The notes under the pieces: model-generated | Database searches by the model: none | Told to the model about the DNA's origin: nothing | Seen by the model: only the letters and a program-made list of their open reading frames with translations | In this document: positions 53,301 to 60,902 of the stretch, piece by piece | Numbering within the stretch: the first letter of the stretch is position 1 | Layout: every line of letters starts with the position of its first letter | Made by a program: the position numbers and the translations under genes | Origin: CAZGMJ01 sp964526785 | GTDB taxonomy: Bacteria > Planctomycetota > Phycisphaerae > Sedimentisphaerales > Anaerobacaceae | Direction of reading: 5' to 3' | DNA length: 64,000 nt | Assembly (NCBI GenBank): GCA_964526785.1 | Contig: CAZGMJ010000008.1 | Location: forward strand, 58,994 to 122,993

Positions 53301-53871
53301 TTGGCGATGCCGCCTTGGGTGCAGCCTCGCCGGACTGCGCTTCGCGCTTCGCCTCTGCCAGTTGCTTTTCTCCGATCCGGGAATCCAGCCGCCGGATCAC
53401 CTCCTTGATCTGCAGGCCTTCCTGCAGCGTCAGAGCGTTGTCGCCCTTGATCGACGCCATCGCCGCGCGGGCCTCTTCCAGCTTGCCCTGCCGTATCAGT
53501 TGATACGCCTGCTTGAACACATCCTCAACATGCTCGCGCGCACTTTGCTTGCTCTGCTTTTGATCGGCCGCACTCCTGGCCTTTTTGAGCAGGTCGCGAT
53601 AGAGATCGCGCTGCGTCCCCGTCAGGTGTTCTTCATAACCGCTCAGCACCTGGAGAGTTTGCACCGCCGCCGCATAATTGCCGCTCTCGTACTGCCGTTG
53701 TCCCGCCTGCAAAGTCTCCTGCACCGCCTGCCGGATCGTCTCCTGATCTCCCGACCCCCCGGAGTCTTGACATAAACCGACGCCTGAAATCGCCGTAATC
53801 ACAACGACCAAACAGGCCACGAATGCAGACCTTGCGCGGAAAGATTGAATGAAGAAGCTCGGCTTGTTCAA
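50323..53871 (-). CDS. Secretin (type II/IV secretion GspD/PilQ-like) with TPR-like N terminus
   Basis: A 1182-residue outer-membrane secretin. A signal peptide (MNKPSFFIQSF..., cleavage near GLCQD) precedes TPR-like helical repeats in the first 500-600 residues. A small N0-like domain follows (about 590-690, PSLNIQVLWRDLYDN). Then come a Gly/Met/Tyr-rich stretch (about 735-820) and the secretin core with VSIETRFLVIGENFLEEVGLD, LTAPKVTVLSGEMASF, VPDQGTLLLGGQK and VPVLSKVPLVGRLFSN, ending KILLILVKPTII. The start is a TTG at 53871 with a perfect AGGAGG six bases upstream; ATG starts further upstream would overlap the divergent tsaB. It lies just upstream of the giant secreted protein in the same direction, suggesting an export role for such proteins (inference). 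Confidence 0.9.
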   Translation of the reverse strand: MNKPSFFIQSFRARSAFVACLVVVITAISGVGLCQDSGGSGDQETIRQAVQETLQAGQRQYESGNYAAAVQTLQVLSGYEEHLTGTQRDLYRDLLKKARSAADQKQSKQSAREHVEDVFKQAYQLIRQGKLEEARAAMASIKGDNALTLQEGLQIKEVIRRLDSRIGEKQLAEAKREAQSGEAAPKAASPTTAARPMTDNNEIADIYYRSVGLFELGELERAKPGFQKVLASGDIPPAMALNVRGYIARINSRLGIVDEATGGAAQEDMETLFGKSVELYKEGRLEEARHGFSEVAASGLYAADQGKGPQDYLDMIEEVLEDKSERADAMQAEPDLMQAAEPSSPIDMTASPEPRTAGGEGAYIDVIQRKRNIRRDYVKAVVADAVETAKEHLGKDEFTEAMRVLNDARQDVEANQLYLGEVLYETYNSRLIATQEGVSAAKARAEERLEAKRRIEAAVAQEEFREQMEQDRQNRIAELLENAMAYARQQRYDAALAQINNLLAMDPQHNEALLMKSELEDMIHFRKQRAVEAEQDRQRADILIQTDESGIPYADEITYSKNWADIISRPTRKPDEPIGLSPEDAAVYDKLDTIVDLSMLSPEMAFGDAIEAIKNSVQPSLNIQVLWRDLYDNAQVEQTSPIDIDGLPAVRLGTALENLLKAVSGGFAEISYVVDEGVITVATTEALPSRMETRVYDITDLAGEPSTQMSLQRNRSLAMMNQMMNMSQVSMNRTDTGTTGDSYGGSYGGSSYGGGMMGGGMMGGGMMGGMGSMGMMGGGMMGGMGGGYGGGGYGSGGGYGSGGGYGGGGGRYGGYGGQQAQSLVDLIMETIEPDSWYELSETGEGTVMLYPQEQPKKLAVMQTREVHKRIEKLLAELRKALGYQVSIETRFLVIGENFLEEVGLDIDFSYNFGGKWGTVTFDQGSNLITGPDVATKVPGSLGDIGDAMNVQGGYGSILDDLQVAFLLRATQAHTDSKALTAPKVTVLSGEMASFGVTNDISYALPPDSTVGGGTGAYPGGGYQTSSIENNISSIYVGTDMQITPIISHDKKNVLLSIYTQFTDLLRFKSHEVEGPIAGGAADQAAEVVNYTVTVPETEVSSVGTRVSVPDQGTLLLGGQKVTASVEKEAGVPVLSKVPLVGRLFSNRSKVRDHKILLILVKPTIILQEEEEAKALAALNGEY
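51417..51640 (-). repeat. Gly/Met/Tyr-rich repeat tract in the secretin
   Basis: Tandem GGGMM and GGGYG units (DNA units of catcatgccgccgcc and ccgccaccgtagcc type) encoding about 75 residues between the N0-like domain and the secretin core. Probably a flexible linker. The repetitive DNA makes it prone to length change. Confidence 0.85.
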
Positions 53872-54045
53872 AACTAACCTCCTGCCTAAAAGAACCACCC
53901 TCGTAAAGAACACCCTCGCAGGGCACCACCCTCGTGAGGAGAAAATCAATGAAACTATGCTATCACGCAACCCCCTATTAGGGATTTGCACAGCCTTCTG
54001 ATACTTCATCTTAGGAAAATCGCCGCTTTTTTGCAAGAGAAAAAT
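53872..54045. other. Secretin upstream region
   Basis: Between the TTG start of the secretin and the tsaB promoter. It contains the secretin ribosome site (AGGAGG at 53878-53883), three CGAGGGTG direct repeats (53896-53934) and an 11-bp palindrome CCCTATTAGGG (53973-53983). I could not find a convincing sigma-70 promoter for the secretin. Confidence 0.5.
53896..53934 (-). repeat. Three CGAGGGTG direct repeats upstream of the secretin
   Basis: Exact 8-bp copies at 53896-53903, 53911-53918 and 53927-53934 (CACCCTCG on the plus strand), spaced 15 and 16 bases, 25-63 bases before the start codon. They could be regulator sites or Shine-Dalgarno-like decoys. Confidence 0.55.
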
Positions 54046-54074
54046 TTGATTGCAGGCCCTCTCGCCGATAATAT
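54046..54074 (+). promoter_or_regulatory. Sigma-70-like promoter of tsaB
   Basis: TTGATT, a 17-bp spacer and TAATAT on the plus strand. The predicted leader is about 130 nt. Some AT-rich elements of the same stretch could also serve the minus strand. Confidence 0.55.
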
Positions 54075-54210
54075 AGCGGTTTTGCCCCGGCCGCACCATG
54101 TTACGGCCTTCGCCGACCGAAGACCGGCGGCGTGTAAAATCCTTTGTTTTGGAACGGCAGGACCGCTTTTTGAAACCAGTCCCCAAAAGACGTGTAATTC
54201 GGACCCCCGC

Positions 54211-55017
54211 ATGAGTGAAAAACCCTTGATTCTCGCCCTCGAAACCTCCAGCAGAATCGGCTCGGTCGCACTGGCCGAAGGACCCGCACTCCTGGCCGAA
54301 ACCCGCTTCTCCGGAGCCATGAAACACAGCGCAGAACTCTTCCCCGCCATTTCGCACCTGCTCGATAGGTTCGCCCGAAGACCCGAGGACATTCGGCATC
54401 TCTACATCTCCATAGGCCCCGGCAGCTTCACGGGCCTGAGAATCGCCGTGGCGGTCGCAAAATCAATGCACCTCGCCGGCAAACTCAGCACCGTTGCAGT
54501 CGACTCGCTGGACGTCATCGCCGCCAATGTTACTCATCCTGCTCCTGAAAACTCGACCCGCGCCTCGGACCCGCAAAACAAGGATGCCTACCCGGAAACA
54601 ATAGCGCCCATCCTGGATGCGAAACGCGGCCAGTTCTACGTAGCCATATACCAAAAACGTAAGCCAAAAAACGCAAACAGCGTTGAAAAACCCAATGGGT
54701 GGTGTGCACACTATCAGAAGGTGCGAACGGACTCGCTCCTGTCTACGGCCCAGATACTGGAAATGTTCGCAAATTCCGAAAAACCGTTACATTTGTTAGG
54801 CGACGGCCTGCTCTACCACCGGCAGCAATTCGAACACGAAGGCATCCGCATCCTCGACGCCTCTCTCTGGAGTCCCCGCGCCGCCAATGTGCACGCCCTC
54901 GGCTGGCCGCTCGCCGTTGAAGGCCGATTCGCCGACCCGCTCACGCTCACCCCGCTCTATATCCGCCGCCCCGAAGCCGAAGAAAAGTGGCAGCAGCGAA
55001 ACCGCTCCGCACGATAG
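54211..55017 (+). CDS. tsaB: TsaB, tRNA t6A biosynthesis protein
   Basis: A 268-residue ASKHA-fold protein (YeaZ/TsaB), partner of TsaD and TsaE in making N6-threonylcarbamoyl-adenosine at position 37 of ANN-decoding tRNAs. Motifs: ILALETSSRIGSVALA at the N terminus, ISIGPGSFTGLRIAVAVAKSMHLA (about 70-93) and PILDAKRGQFYVAIY (about 135-149). It is slightly longer than usual (about 220-235) because of an insert around 152-172. The ATG at 54211 was chosen from the family start (MSEKPLILALETSS); no good ribosome site is visible. It is convergent with the nucleoside transporter, whose stop is 12 bases away. Confidence 0.9.
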   Translation: MSEKPLILALETSSRIGSVALAEGPALLAETRFSGAMKHSAELFPAISHLLDRFARRPEDIRHLYISIGPGSFTGLRIAVAVAKSMHLAGKLSTVAVDSLDVIAANVTHPAPENSTRASDPQNKDAYPETIAPILDAKRGQFYVAIYQKRKPKNANSVEKPNGWCAHYQKVRTDSLLSTAQILEMFANSEKPLHLLGDGLLYHRQQFEHEGIRILDASLWSPRAANVHALGWPLAVEGRFADPLTLTPLYIRRPEAEEKWQQRNRSAR

Positions 55018-55029
55018 CCCCGCCTCGCT

Positions 55030-56361
55030 TTACCCGAGCAGTATCGATCCGCTGCGATAAAACACCCCTGCCACGCAGCCCGTCATCAAACACGCCAGCG
55101 TCGCCGCAATCAACGCCCGCACCGCCACCTTCGCCACGTCCCGCGACTTCTCCGGAGCCAGACCGCAAACGCTGCCCGCAAAGATCGCCATCGATGCCAC
55201 GTGCGCAAAGCCGCACAGCGCATAAGTCGCCACCACCGCCGACCGCTCCTCCTGCAGCGCCCCTTCCTTCAGCGCCGTCGCCAGGTCCCGATAGGCCACC
55301 ACCTCGCTGACCACCAACCGCTCCCCGATCATCCGCGACACCGCCGCCGCATCCGCCTTTGCAACCCCCAGCAGCAGCGTAAACGGGTAGAACGCATACC
55401 CGCACAACGCCTTGAGCGACCATTCCATCTGCAAACCCGCCGCCGCGTTGACCTTCCCCCCGACAAACCCCAGCAGCACGTCCACTAATTCCACCAGCCC
55501 CAGAACCGCGATCAGCAGCGCCACGATCCCCACGATCATCTTCACACCCGCCATCGACCCGTTGATAATCGCCTCGAACAGACTGCCCTCCCGCTCATGG
55601 AACGGCTTCACATGCACGCCCAGTGTCACCGGCTCGCCGCTCTCGGGAAATACGATCTTCGACATCGCCAGCGCCGCCGGCGCCGACAGCAGCGACGCCG
55701 AAACCAGATGCCCCGCAATATTCGGAAATACCTCCTGCAGGCTGAACACATACAACGCCAGCACGTTCGACGCCACCGTCGCCATTCCCGCCGTCAGAAT
55801 CGTACACAACTCCGACTGCGTCATCTTCCCCAGATACGGCTTGACCGTCAGCGTCGACTCGATCCCCACGAAGATATTGCTCGCCGCCACCACCGACTCG
55901 GCCCCCGAAATCCGCATCAGCTTCGTAAACACAAACGCAAACCCGCGAATCACCAGCGGCATGATCCGCACGTAGTACAGAATCGCCACCAGCGCCGAAA
56001 AAAAGATGATCGTCGGAAACGCCTGAAATGCCAGAATGAAACCCAGCGACTCGGTCCCGTCCTCGGCCGTCTGCCCCGGCGGCAGCGCCAGCCGTCCGAA
56101 CACAAACTCCGAACCCGCCGACGCCGAATCCAGCACGACCACCACCGCATCGTTCACCGCCATGAACACCTTCGCCCCCGCCGGCACCACGAACACGAAC
56201 ACCGCCACCAGAAACTGCAGCCCGATCCCCCACCCGATCACGCGCCAATTCATCCGCCGCCTCTCCGCACTGCACGCCCACGCAACGCCCAACAACACGA
56301 ATATCCCTGCAAAGCTGACCAGATTCTGTACGTCCATCGGCATCCCCGTTCGATCCACCAT
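55030..56361 (-). CDS. Concentrative nucleoside transporter (NupC/CNT family)
   Basis: A 443-residue polytopic inner-membrane symporter importing nucleosides with H+ or Na+. CNT features: an N-terminal three-helix part (NLVSFAGIFVLLGVAWA...), FILAFQAFPTIIFFSALVAILYY, the re-entrant SAAS-like ASNIFVGIESTLTVKPYL, the ELCTILTAGMATVASNVL loop, and the C-terminal ATYALCGFAHVASMAIFAGSV. The full length matches the family. An in-frame ATG at 56337 (MDVQNLV), with GGGG nine bases upstream, may be the real start. It is divergent from the pseudopilin gene. Confidence 0.92.
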   Translation of the reverse strand: MVDRTGMPMDVQNLVSFAGIFVLLGVAWACSAERRRMNWRVIGWGIGLQFLVAVFVFVVPAGAKVFMAVNDAVVVVLDSASAGSEFVFGRLALPPGQTAEDGTESLGFILAFQAFPTIIFFSALVAILYYVRIMPLVIRGFAFVFTKLMRISGAESVVAASNIFVGIESTLTVKPYLGKMTQSELCTILTAGMATVASNVLALYVFSLQEVFPNIAGHLVSASLLSAPAALAMSKIVFPESGEPVTLGVHVKPFHEREGSLFEAIINGSMAGVKMIVGIVALLIAVLGLVELVDVLLGFVGGKVNAAAGLQMEWSLKALCGYAFYPFTLLLGVAKADAAAVSRMIGERLVVSEVVAYRDLATALKEGALQEERSAVVATYALCGFAHVASMAIFAGSVCGLAPEKSRDVAKVAVRALIAATLACLMTGCVAGVFYRSGSILLG

Positions 56362-56524
56362 TGCCTTCGCCGCACAGTCTAATTCGTCCCCGCCGCCGGG
56401 TAAATCGAAATATCCCGGCGCACCGCCAACGCCGGCCGAAAACCGCGCCTCGCCCGCTTCTTTGCTTGACCGCCGTCCCGTAATTGCGGTACAATGTTCT
56501 CGTTACCCAATGGAGGCAGACATA

Positions 56525-57346
56525 ATGGTTGCGCAAACGTGTCACACTCGCCGTTCCGACCCCGCACACGCCGGTTTTACACTCATCGAACTGCTCGTCG
56601 TCATCGCCATCATCGCCGTGCTCATGGCCGTCCTCATGCCCGCTCTCAACCGCGCACGCGAACAGGGCAAACGCGCCGTCTGCTTCGGCAACGTCAAGCA
56701 GCTCGCCCTCGCCTGGACCATGTACGCCGACGATAACGACGACCGCATCGTCAACGGCGCCACCGGCTACAGCAATCGAAACATGGCCTGGTGCGACCAC
56801 ACCAACGAACTCGCCTGGGTCGATGACTTCTCCCGCGACTGGGACACCGCCATAGAGGGCATCCGCAACGGCGCCCTGTTCCCCTACGTGGCCAACGAAA
56901 AGCTCTATCGCTGCCCCACCGCAACCAAAGAAGAAGCCCTCACCTACTCGATCATGTTCTCCATGAACTGCGTCGCCCACGAGCACGAAGGCGTCCGCCA
57001 GCCCGGCGTATTCATCAGGCGAAGAAATGAAATCGCCGGCCCGCCGCCCGCATACCGTCTCGTCTTCATCGACGAAGGCTACATGTCCCCCGACGGCTTC
57101 GCCGTGCATTTCCAGTCCAATCCCCAGAACTGGTGGGACGACCCGCCCGTCCGCCACGGCGACGGCACCATCGTCGCCTTCGCCGACGGCCACGCCGACT
57201 ACTGGAAATGGAAGGCCGATGAAACCATCCAGGAAGGACGCGCCCGCGCAAACGAACCGCCCCAGGCATGGGCGCCCGCAACCGAAGAAGGAAAAGAAGA
57301 CCTCAAAAGAATGCAGATCGGATGCTGGGGAAGACTCGGATACTGA
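56525..57346 (+). CDS. Type II secretion-like pseudopilin
   Basis: A 273-residue protein with a prepilin signal: AHAGFTLIELLVVIAIIAVL, processing expected between Gly17 and Phe18 and Glu at +5 of the mature chain. The body contains AVCFGNVKQLALAWTMYADDNDDRI and, near the end, RHGDGTIVAFADGHADYW, the H-x-G-D/DGH signature common in planctomycete and verrucomicrobial pseudopilins. The ATG at 56525 follows GGAGG by eight bases. Many paralogues occur in such genomes, and their role is not established. It is a single gene, convergent with the TPR ATPase (8-base gap), with no pilus ATPase nearby. Confidence 0.88.
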   Translation: MVAQTCHTRRSDPAHAGFTLIELLVVIAIIAVLMAVLMPALNRAREQGKRAVCFGNVKQLALAWTMYADDNDDRIVNGATGYSNRNMAWCDHTNELAWVDDFSRDWDTAIEGIRNGALFPYVANEKLYRCPTATKEEALTYSIMFSMNCVAHEHEGVRQPGVFIRRRNEIAGPPPAYRLVFIDEGYMSPDGFAVHFQSNPQNWWDDPPVRHGDGTIVAFADGHADYWKWKADETIQEGRARANEPPQAWAPATEEGKEDLKRMQIGCWGRLGY

Positions 57347-57354
57347 CCGCCCGA

Positions 57355-59592
57355 TCACTCTGCCAAATCGTCAATCAAGGCTTGCACCTTCTTCACCATA
57401 TGCGGCATTCCTATCTGCCTATACAACGCAACTGACTTCTCCCAGTATTCTCTCGCCTTGTCCAAATCGCCGCGCGTAAGGTATACTCCGCCCAGATTGC
57501 CGTACTGATTGGCCATGCCCTCCGGCCGCCCGAGATTCTTCTCAATCTCCAGGGATTTCAAGTGCATCTCCTCGGCCTTCTCCAAATCGCCACGCGTAAG
57601 GTACACCAGCCCCAGATTGCCGTACTGACTGGCCATGCCCTCCGGCCGCCCGACCTTCTCGTCGAGTTCCAGCGACTCCAAAAGCATCACTTCTGCCTTG
57701 TCCAAATCGCCACGCGTAAGGGACACCAGTCCCAGACCGGCGTACTGATTGGCCATGCCCGCCGCCCGCCCGAGCTTCTTGTGAATCTCCAGGGATTTCA
57801 AGTGCATCTCCTCGGCCTTGTCCAAATCGCCACGCGTAAGGTATACTCCGCCAAGATTGCCGTAATTACTCGCCATGCCCTCCGGTCGCCCGAGCTTCTT
57901 CTCAATCTCCAGGGATTTCAAGTGCATCTCCTCAGCCTTGTCCAAATCGCCGCGCGTACGGTACACCAGCCCCAGATTGCCGTAATTACTCGCCATGCCC
58001 TCCGGTCGCCCGAGCTTCTCGTTGAGTTCCAGCGACTTCTGATACATCGCTTCGGCCTTGTCCAAATCGCCACGCGTATAGTACACCACCCCCAGATTGC
58101 CGTACTGATTGGCCATGCCCTCCGGCCGCCCGAGCTTCTTCTCAATCTCCAGGGATTTCAAGTGCATCTCCTCAGCCTTGTCCAAATCGCCGCGCGTACG
58201 GTACACCAGCCCCACATTCCCCAGCGTCACCGCTTGCTCTTTGCAGCCCTCCTCAACGAAGCTAAGCGACAGTTCTGAAAGACGGATTATCGTATCCAGC
58301 AAGCCGAGACTGTCCAATGGCGAATAGCATTCGTCTGCGAGAGCATTGACAAACGCCTGCTCACCCTCGCCTGCCAGGACATGCTCGGCCAGTCGCGTCG
58401 CCGCCAACTCATCGGGCCTGGTCTGGTTCTCTCTCGCCTCCTGTAACTTGCCGCGATACACCTCCACCGCCCGAGCGTGATACTCGCTCCTCTCATCTTT
58501 GGTCATCTGACCAAGAATATACTGAGCAAGCAGCAAATGATAGATGCGTTTGCTCGCGCCTTCCCCGTGAAGCAGTCGTTGCAAAAAAGCACTACCCGCC
58601 AGCAACGCAAGTCGTACGTCCCCATGAACCTGCGAGACGTTGTCAACCACATCATCGGGAACTGCTACTTCCAGAATGGCATACGCCCTGAACAGATGAA
58701 TGGCATCATGCCCTGCCGCGCAAATCTTACCCCATTGTTCCTTCACGACTCCCGTCTCGGTTGGGTCATCCGTCAACTCCTCCGCAGTCGCTCCATTGGC
58801 AAGCAGATCGAGCGCTCCCTGCAGAGCGTAGGGATGCCCCTCATAGCGGCCGGCCATATCGTCAAGTTGAGCTCTTGACTGCTTTGTTTCAGGCGCGCGC
58901 AAGTCGAGAAGTTCGCCAACAGCCTCTTCATCCAGTCGGCCCAGATCGCCTTGTGGAATCCTCACCACGTTCCCACGTTGGGCGAATTTCCGATAGCGGA
59001 CCAACACATCCTCAGGCCGTTGCGCGAAAACAATCTTGATCTTCTCCGGCAATCCGCCCGCCACAACTGCCCACTCCTCTGCATACTTATCCTCCTCCTT
59101 GTCCAGATATTCCAAAGGATCCAAAACAAAAACAGCGCGCCCCGCATCACCCATTTTCGCAGAAATCATGCGCAGTCTGTCGAGAAACTCTTCCCTCGTG
59201 GGTCGCTGCTGATTCCGCTCGAAGCTCTTGATCAGTTCGGCAATGTCCTTGCCCTTTGGGATCATAGTCTTTAGAAGCGCGTACCATTGCTCTCGCCGTT
59301 TGGCCGTATTGTCGAACGAACCCTCCACAACCTGACCGGCCCGAAATGCGTCATCCATCATACGCTCCATCACAACATCGGGCGAATCGTTGGATGTCAA
59401 CTCATATCGCACACAGCCGCAGTTCAGGTCCGAATGCTCCTGGGCAAACGCAGCCATCCTCTCGACCAACCATGTCTTTCCCATTCCGGCCTGGCCAACA
59501 ACAATAGCCATCTGCCCTGCACGATCGAGTAGAAACTCCTCGAACCGCTCAAGCTCCGCCTTTCTGCCGACAAATGGTCTTCCCTCAGCCAT
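57355..59592 (-). CDS. STAND-like AAA ATPase with tandem TPR repeats
   Basis: A 745-residue cytoplasmic protein. The N-terminal ATPase starts RPFVGRKAELERFEEF, with Walker A GQAGMGKT (33-40) and Walker B AVFVLDPLEYL (about 153-163), then IVFAQRPED and a helical region. From about 460 there are seven TPR units of exactly 40 residues (RGDLDKAEEMHLKSLEIEKK-type), near-identical to one another, and a degenerate last unit. This layout resembles STAND regulators and defence-type NTPases in which the TPRs sense a ligand. No effector domain is fused, so any output would need a partner. AGGAA lies eight bases before the ATG. Its function is unknown. Confidence 0.85.
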   Translation of the reverse strand: MAEGRPFVGRKAELERFEEFLLDRAGQMAIVVGQAGMGKTWLVERMAAFAQEHSDLNCGCVRYELTSNDSPDVVMERMMDDAFRAGQVVEGSFDNTAKRREQWYALLKTMIPKGKDIAELIKSFERNQQRPTREEFLDRLRMISAKMGDAGRAVFVLDPLEYLDKEEDKYAEEWAVVAGGLPEKIKIVFAQRPEDVLVRYRKFAQRGNVVRIPQGDLGRLDEEAVGELLDLRAPETKQSRAQLDDMAGRYEGHPYALQGALDLLANGATAEELTDDPTETGVVKEQWGKICAAGHDAIHLFRAYAILEVAVPDDVVDNVSQVHGDVRLALLAGSAFLQRLLHGEGASKRIYHLLLAQYILGQMTKDERSEYHARAVEVYRGKLQEARENQTRPDELAATRLAEHVLAGEGEQAFVNALADECYSPLDSLGLLDTIIRLSELSLSFVEEGCKEQAVTLGNVGLVYRTRGDLDKAEEMHLKSLEIEKKLGRPEGMANQYGNLGVVYYTRGDLDKAEAMYQKSLELNEKLGRPEGMASNYGNLGLVYRTRGDLDKAEEMHLKSLEIEKKLGRPEGMASNYGNLGGVYLTRGDLDKAEEMHLKSLEIHKKLGRAAGMANQYAGLGLVSLTRGDLDKAEVMLLESLELDEKVGRPEGMASQYGNLGLVYLTRGDLEKAEEMHLKSLEIEKNLGRPEGMANQYGNLGGVYLTRGDLDKAREYWEKSVALYRQIGMPHMVKKVQALIDDLAE
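57461..58215 (-). repeat. 120-bp tandem repeats encoding TPR units
   Basis: The marker tccaaatcgc recurs at exactly 57461, 57581, 57701, 57821, 57941, 58061 and 58181. The units are highly similar at DNA level, implying recent expansion or gene conversion. Copy number may vary between strains or be mis-assembled. Confidence 0.9.
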
Positions 59593-59990
59593 TGGCTTGT
59601 TCCTGTCTGAATCCGGGACGCATACACTCGACTATACAGAAGTCTACCCCGCCGGCCTCAAATCGTCAAGCCCGCTCGTCCAGACACCGCGTCCCCTCCC
59701 TGCCGGATGCTGTCGAATGCCTTCACTGCGCCCGCGCGCCAGGCGGTCTCCCTCACAGCCCGAAATCCTGCGCCTCATCCGGGCCGGGACGCGCGTAATC
59801 CGGACCTTTGCCCGTATGCACCGCCCGCCATGCAGGCCGCTGCCGCTGCGCACAACACAACTATCGCCTTCATGCTCTTCACCTCATCCCCACACGTTCG
59901 ATTGCAGAGCGCCCGACGACCTCCACTGCCGTTGTCACCACCCTGCCGCCGGCGGTACCGACCCACCTATGCACCACCCCGTGCATCACG
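59593..59990. other. 398-bp region with one possible tiny gene
   Basis: Between the TPR ATPase and the next minus-strand gene. Apart from the 32-codon signal-peptide-like frame at 59775-59873, I see no convincing gene, hairpin or repeat. Confidence 0.4.
59775..59873 (-). CDS. Possible tiny secreted peptide or gene remnant
   Basis: A 32-residue frame: MKAIVVLCAAAAACMAGGAYG looks like a signal peptide, followed by only 11 residues (QRSGLRASRPG). GAGGTG lies about seven bases before the ATG, a fair ribosome site. In the next frame the sequence continues TGKGPDYARPGPDEAQDFGL before a stop, so this may be a frameshifted small secreted protein. No family is recognised. Confidence 0.3.
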   Translation of the reverse strand: MKAIVVLCAAAAACMAGGAYGQRSGLRASRPG

Positions 59991-60665
59991 TCACTTCTTG
60001 CTCGTTTCTTCTTCGGCCTTCACCCGTCGAAGCAGCATGAACCCGTGCATCGTATCGAGCCCCACCGCACGCTTCTTCTGCTCGGTAAAAACCAGCAGAT
60101 ACCCCGTCTCCGGAAAGTAGAAAACCTGCGCAATATCGTAATTCACATACAGACCGCGACCGTAGTAGTATACCAACTCCGCATCGAATCCGTCCACCCG
60201 CGGCGGCACCACGCCCTCGGCCCCCCTCTTGCCGTTCCAGCTCGCCGCCCCGCTGCCGCCGGAGCGAATGTGCTCGTCGAACGCCCGACCCAGCGAAGGC
60301 TTCTCCTCCGGCCCGCGCACATACCACGTCACGCCCTTCGTGCGCCACGTATCGCCCACGCGCACCAGCTTGATCGGCGCTTCCGTGCGGAACCGCCCCA
60401 TATCGCGCCTGAGCCAGTCCCAGTCCTTCTGCAACTCCAGTTCGCTGCGAACCAGCATGGCCCTGCCGCCCGCCAGCACCACCTGCAGAAGGTGCGACTG
60501 ATGGCACTCGCCGCTGAGATCCTCCGCAATCCAGAACGTCGGGCACGCGCCCTTCGTCCTGCCGATAAGCGCAAACCGCTGCTCGCAGTTCGTCGCCCCG
60601 GCCGCACGGCCCGCCAACACCACACCCGTCATCAACACCATTGCCAAAATCCGTCTTCTGTCCAA
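59991..60665 (-). CDS. Hypothetical secreted protein
   Basis: A 224-residue protein with a signal peptide (MDRRRILAMVLMTGVVLAGRAAGATNC). The mature part has FALIGRTKGACPTFWIAED, QVVLAGGRAMLVRSELELQ, WRTKGVTWYVRGPEEKP and a Tyr-rich strand region (ELVYYYGRGLYVNYDIAQVFYFPETG). I do not recognise the family. The start is a TTG at 60665 with GGGAGG six bases upstream; an ATG further up would need an unlikely Arg-rich extension. It is divergent from the Gfo/Idh/MocA gene. Confidence 0.7.
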   Translation of the reverse strand: MDRRRILAMVLMTGVVLAGRAAGATNCEQRFALIGRTKGACPTFWIAEDLSGECHQSHLLQVVLAGGRAMLVRSELELQKDWDWLRRDMGRFRTEAPIKLVRVGDTWRTKGVTWYVRGPEEKPSLGRAFDEHIRSGGSGAASWNGKRGAEGVVPPRVDGFDAELVYYYGRGLYVNYDIAQVFYFPETGYLLVFTEQKKRAVGLDTMHGFMLLRRVKAEEETSKK

Positions 60666-60902
60666 GGCAAACCTCCCGTCTGTTTTGAGTCTGCATTCTG
60701 TCCAAATACGACCGCCGGCCCTCCACGACACCGCCCGGCTTGTGAGTTTCATCGTCCGAGCCCTACCGAATATCTGAAAATTTCGCACTGGCTTCTGGCC
60801 AAAACGCCCGGTTTCTGGCATCATATGGCCGTCGCGGCCCGGCGTTCAAGCCGGAGTACACTGGAGAAATGGTAACGTGCACTGCAAGCGAAAGGACACG
60901 CC

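Noticed and set aside
55595..57358. A 587-codon minus-strand frame over the nucleoside transporter and pseudopilin
   Set aside because: Gly/Val/Asp-rich antisense and shifted-frame sequence. The transporter and pseudopilin in other frames have clear family motifs.
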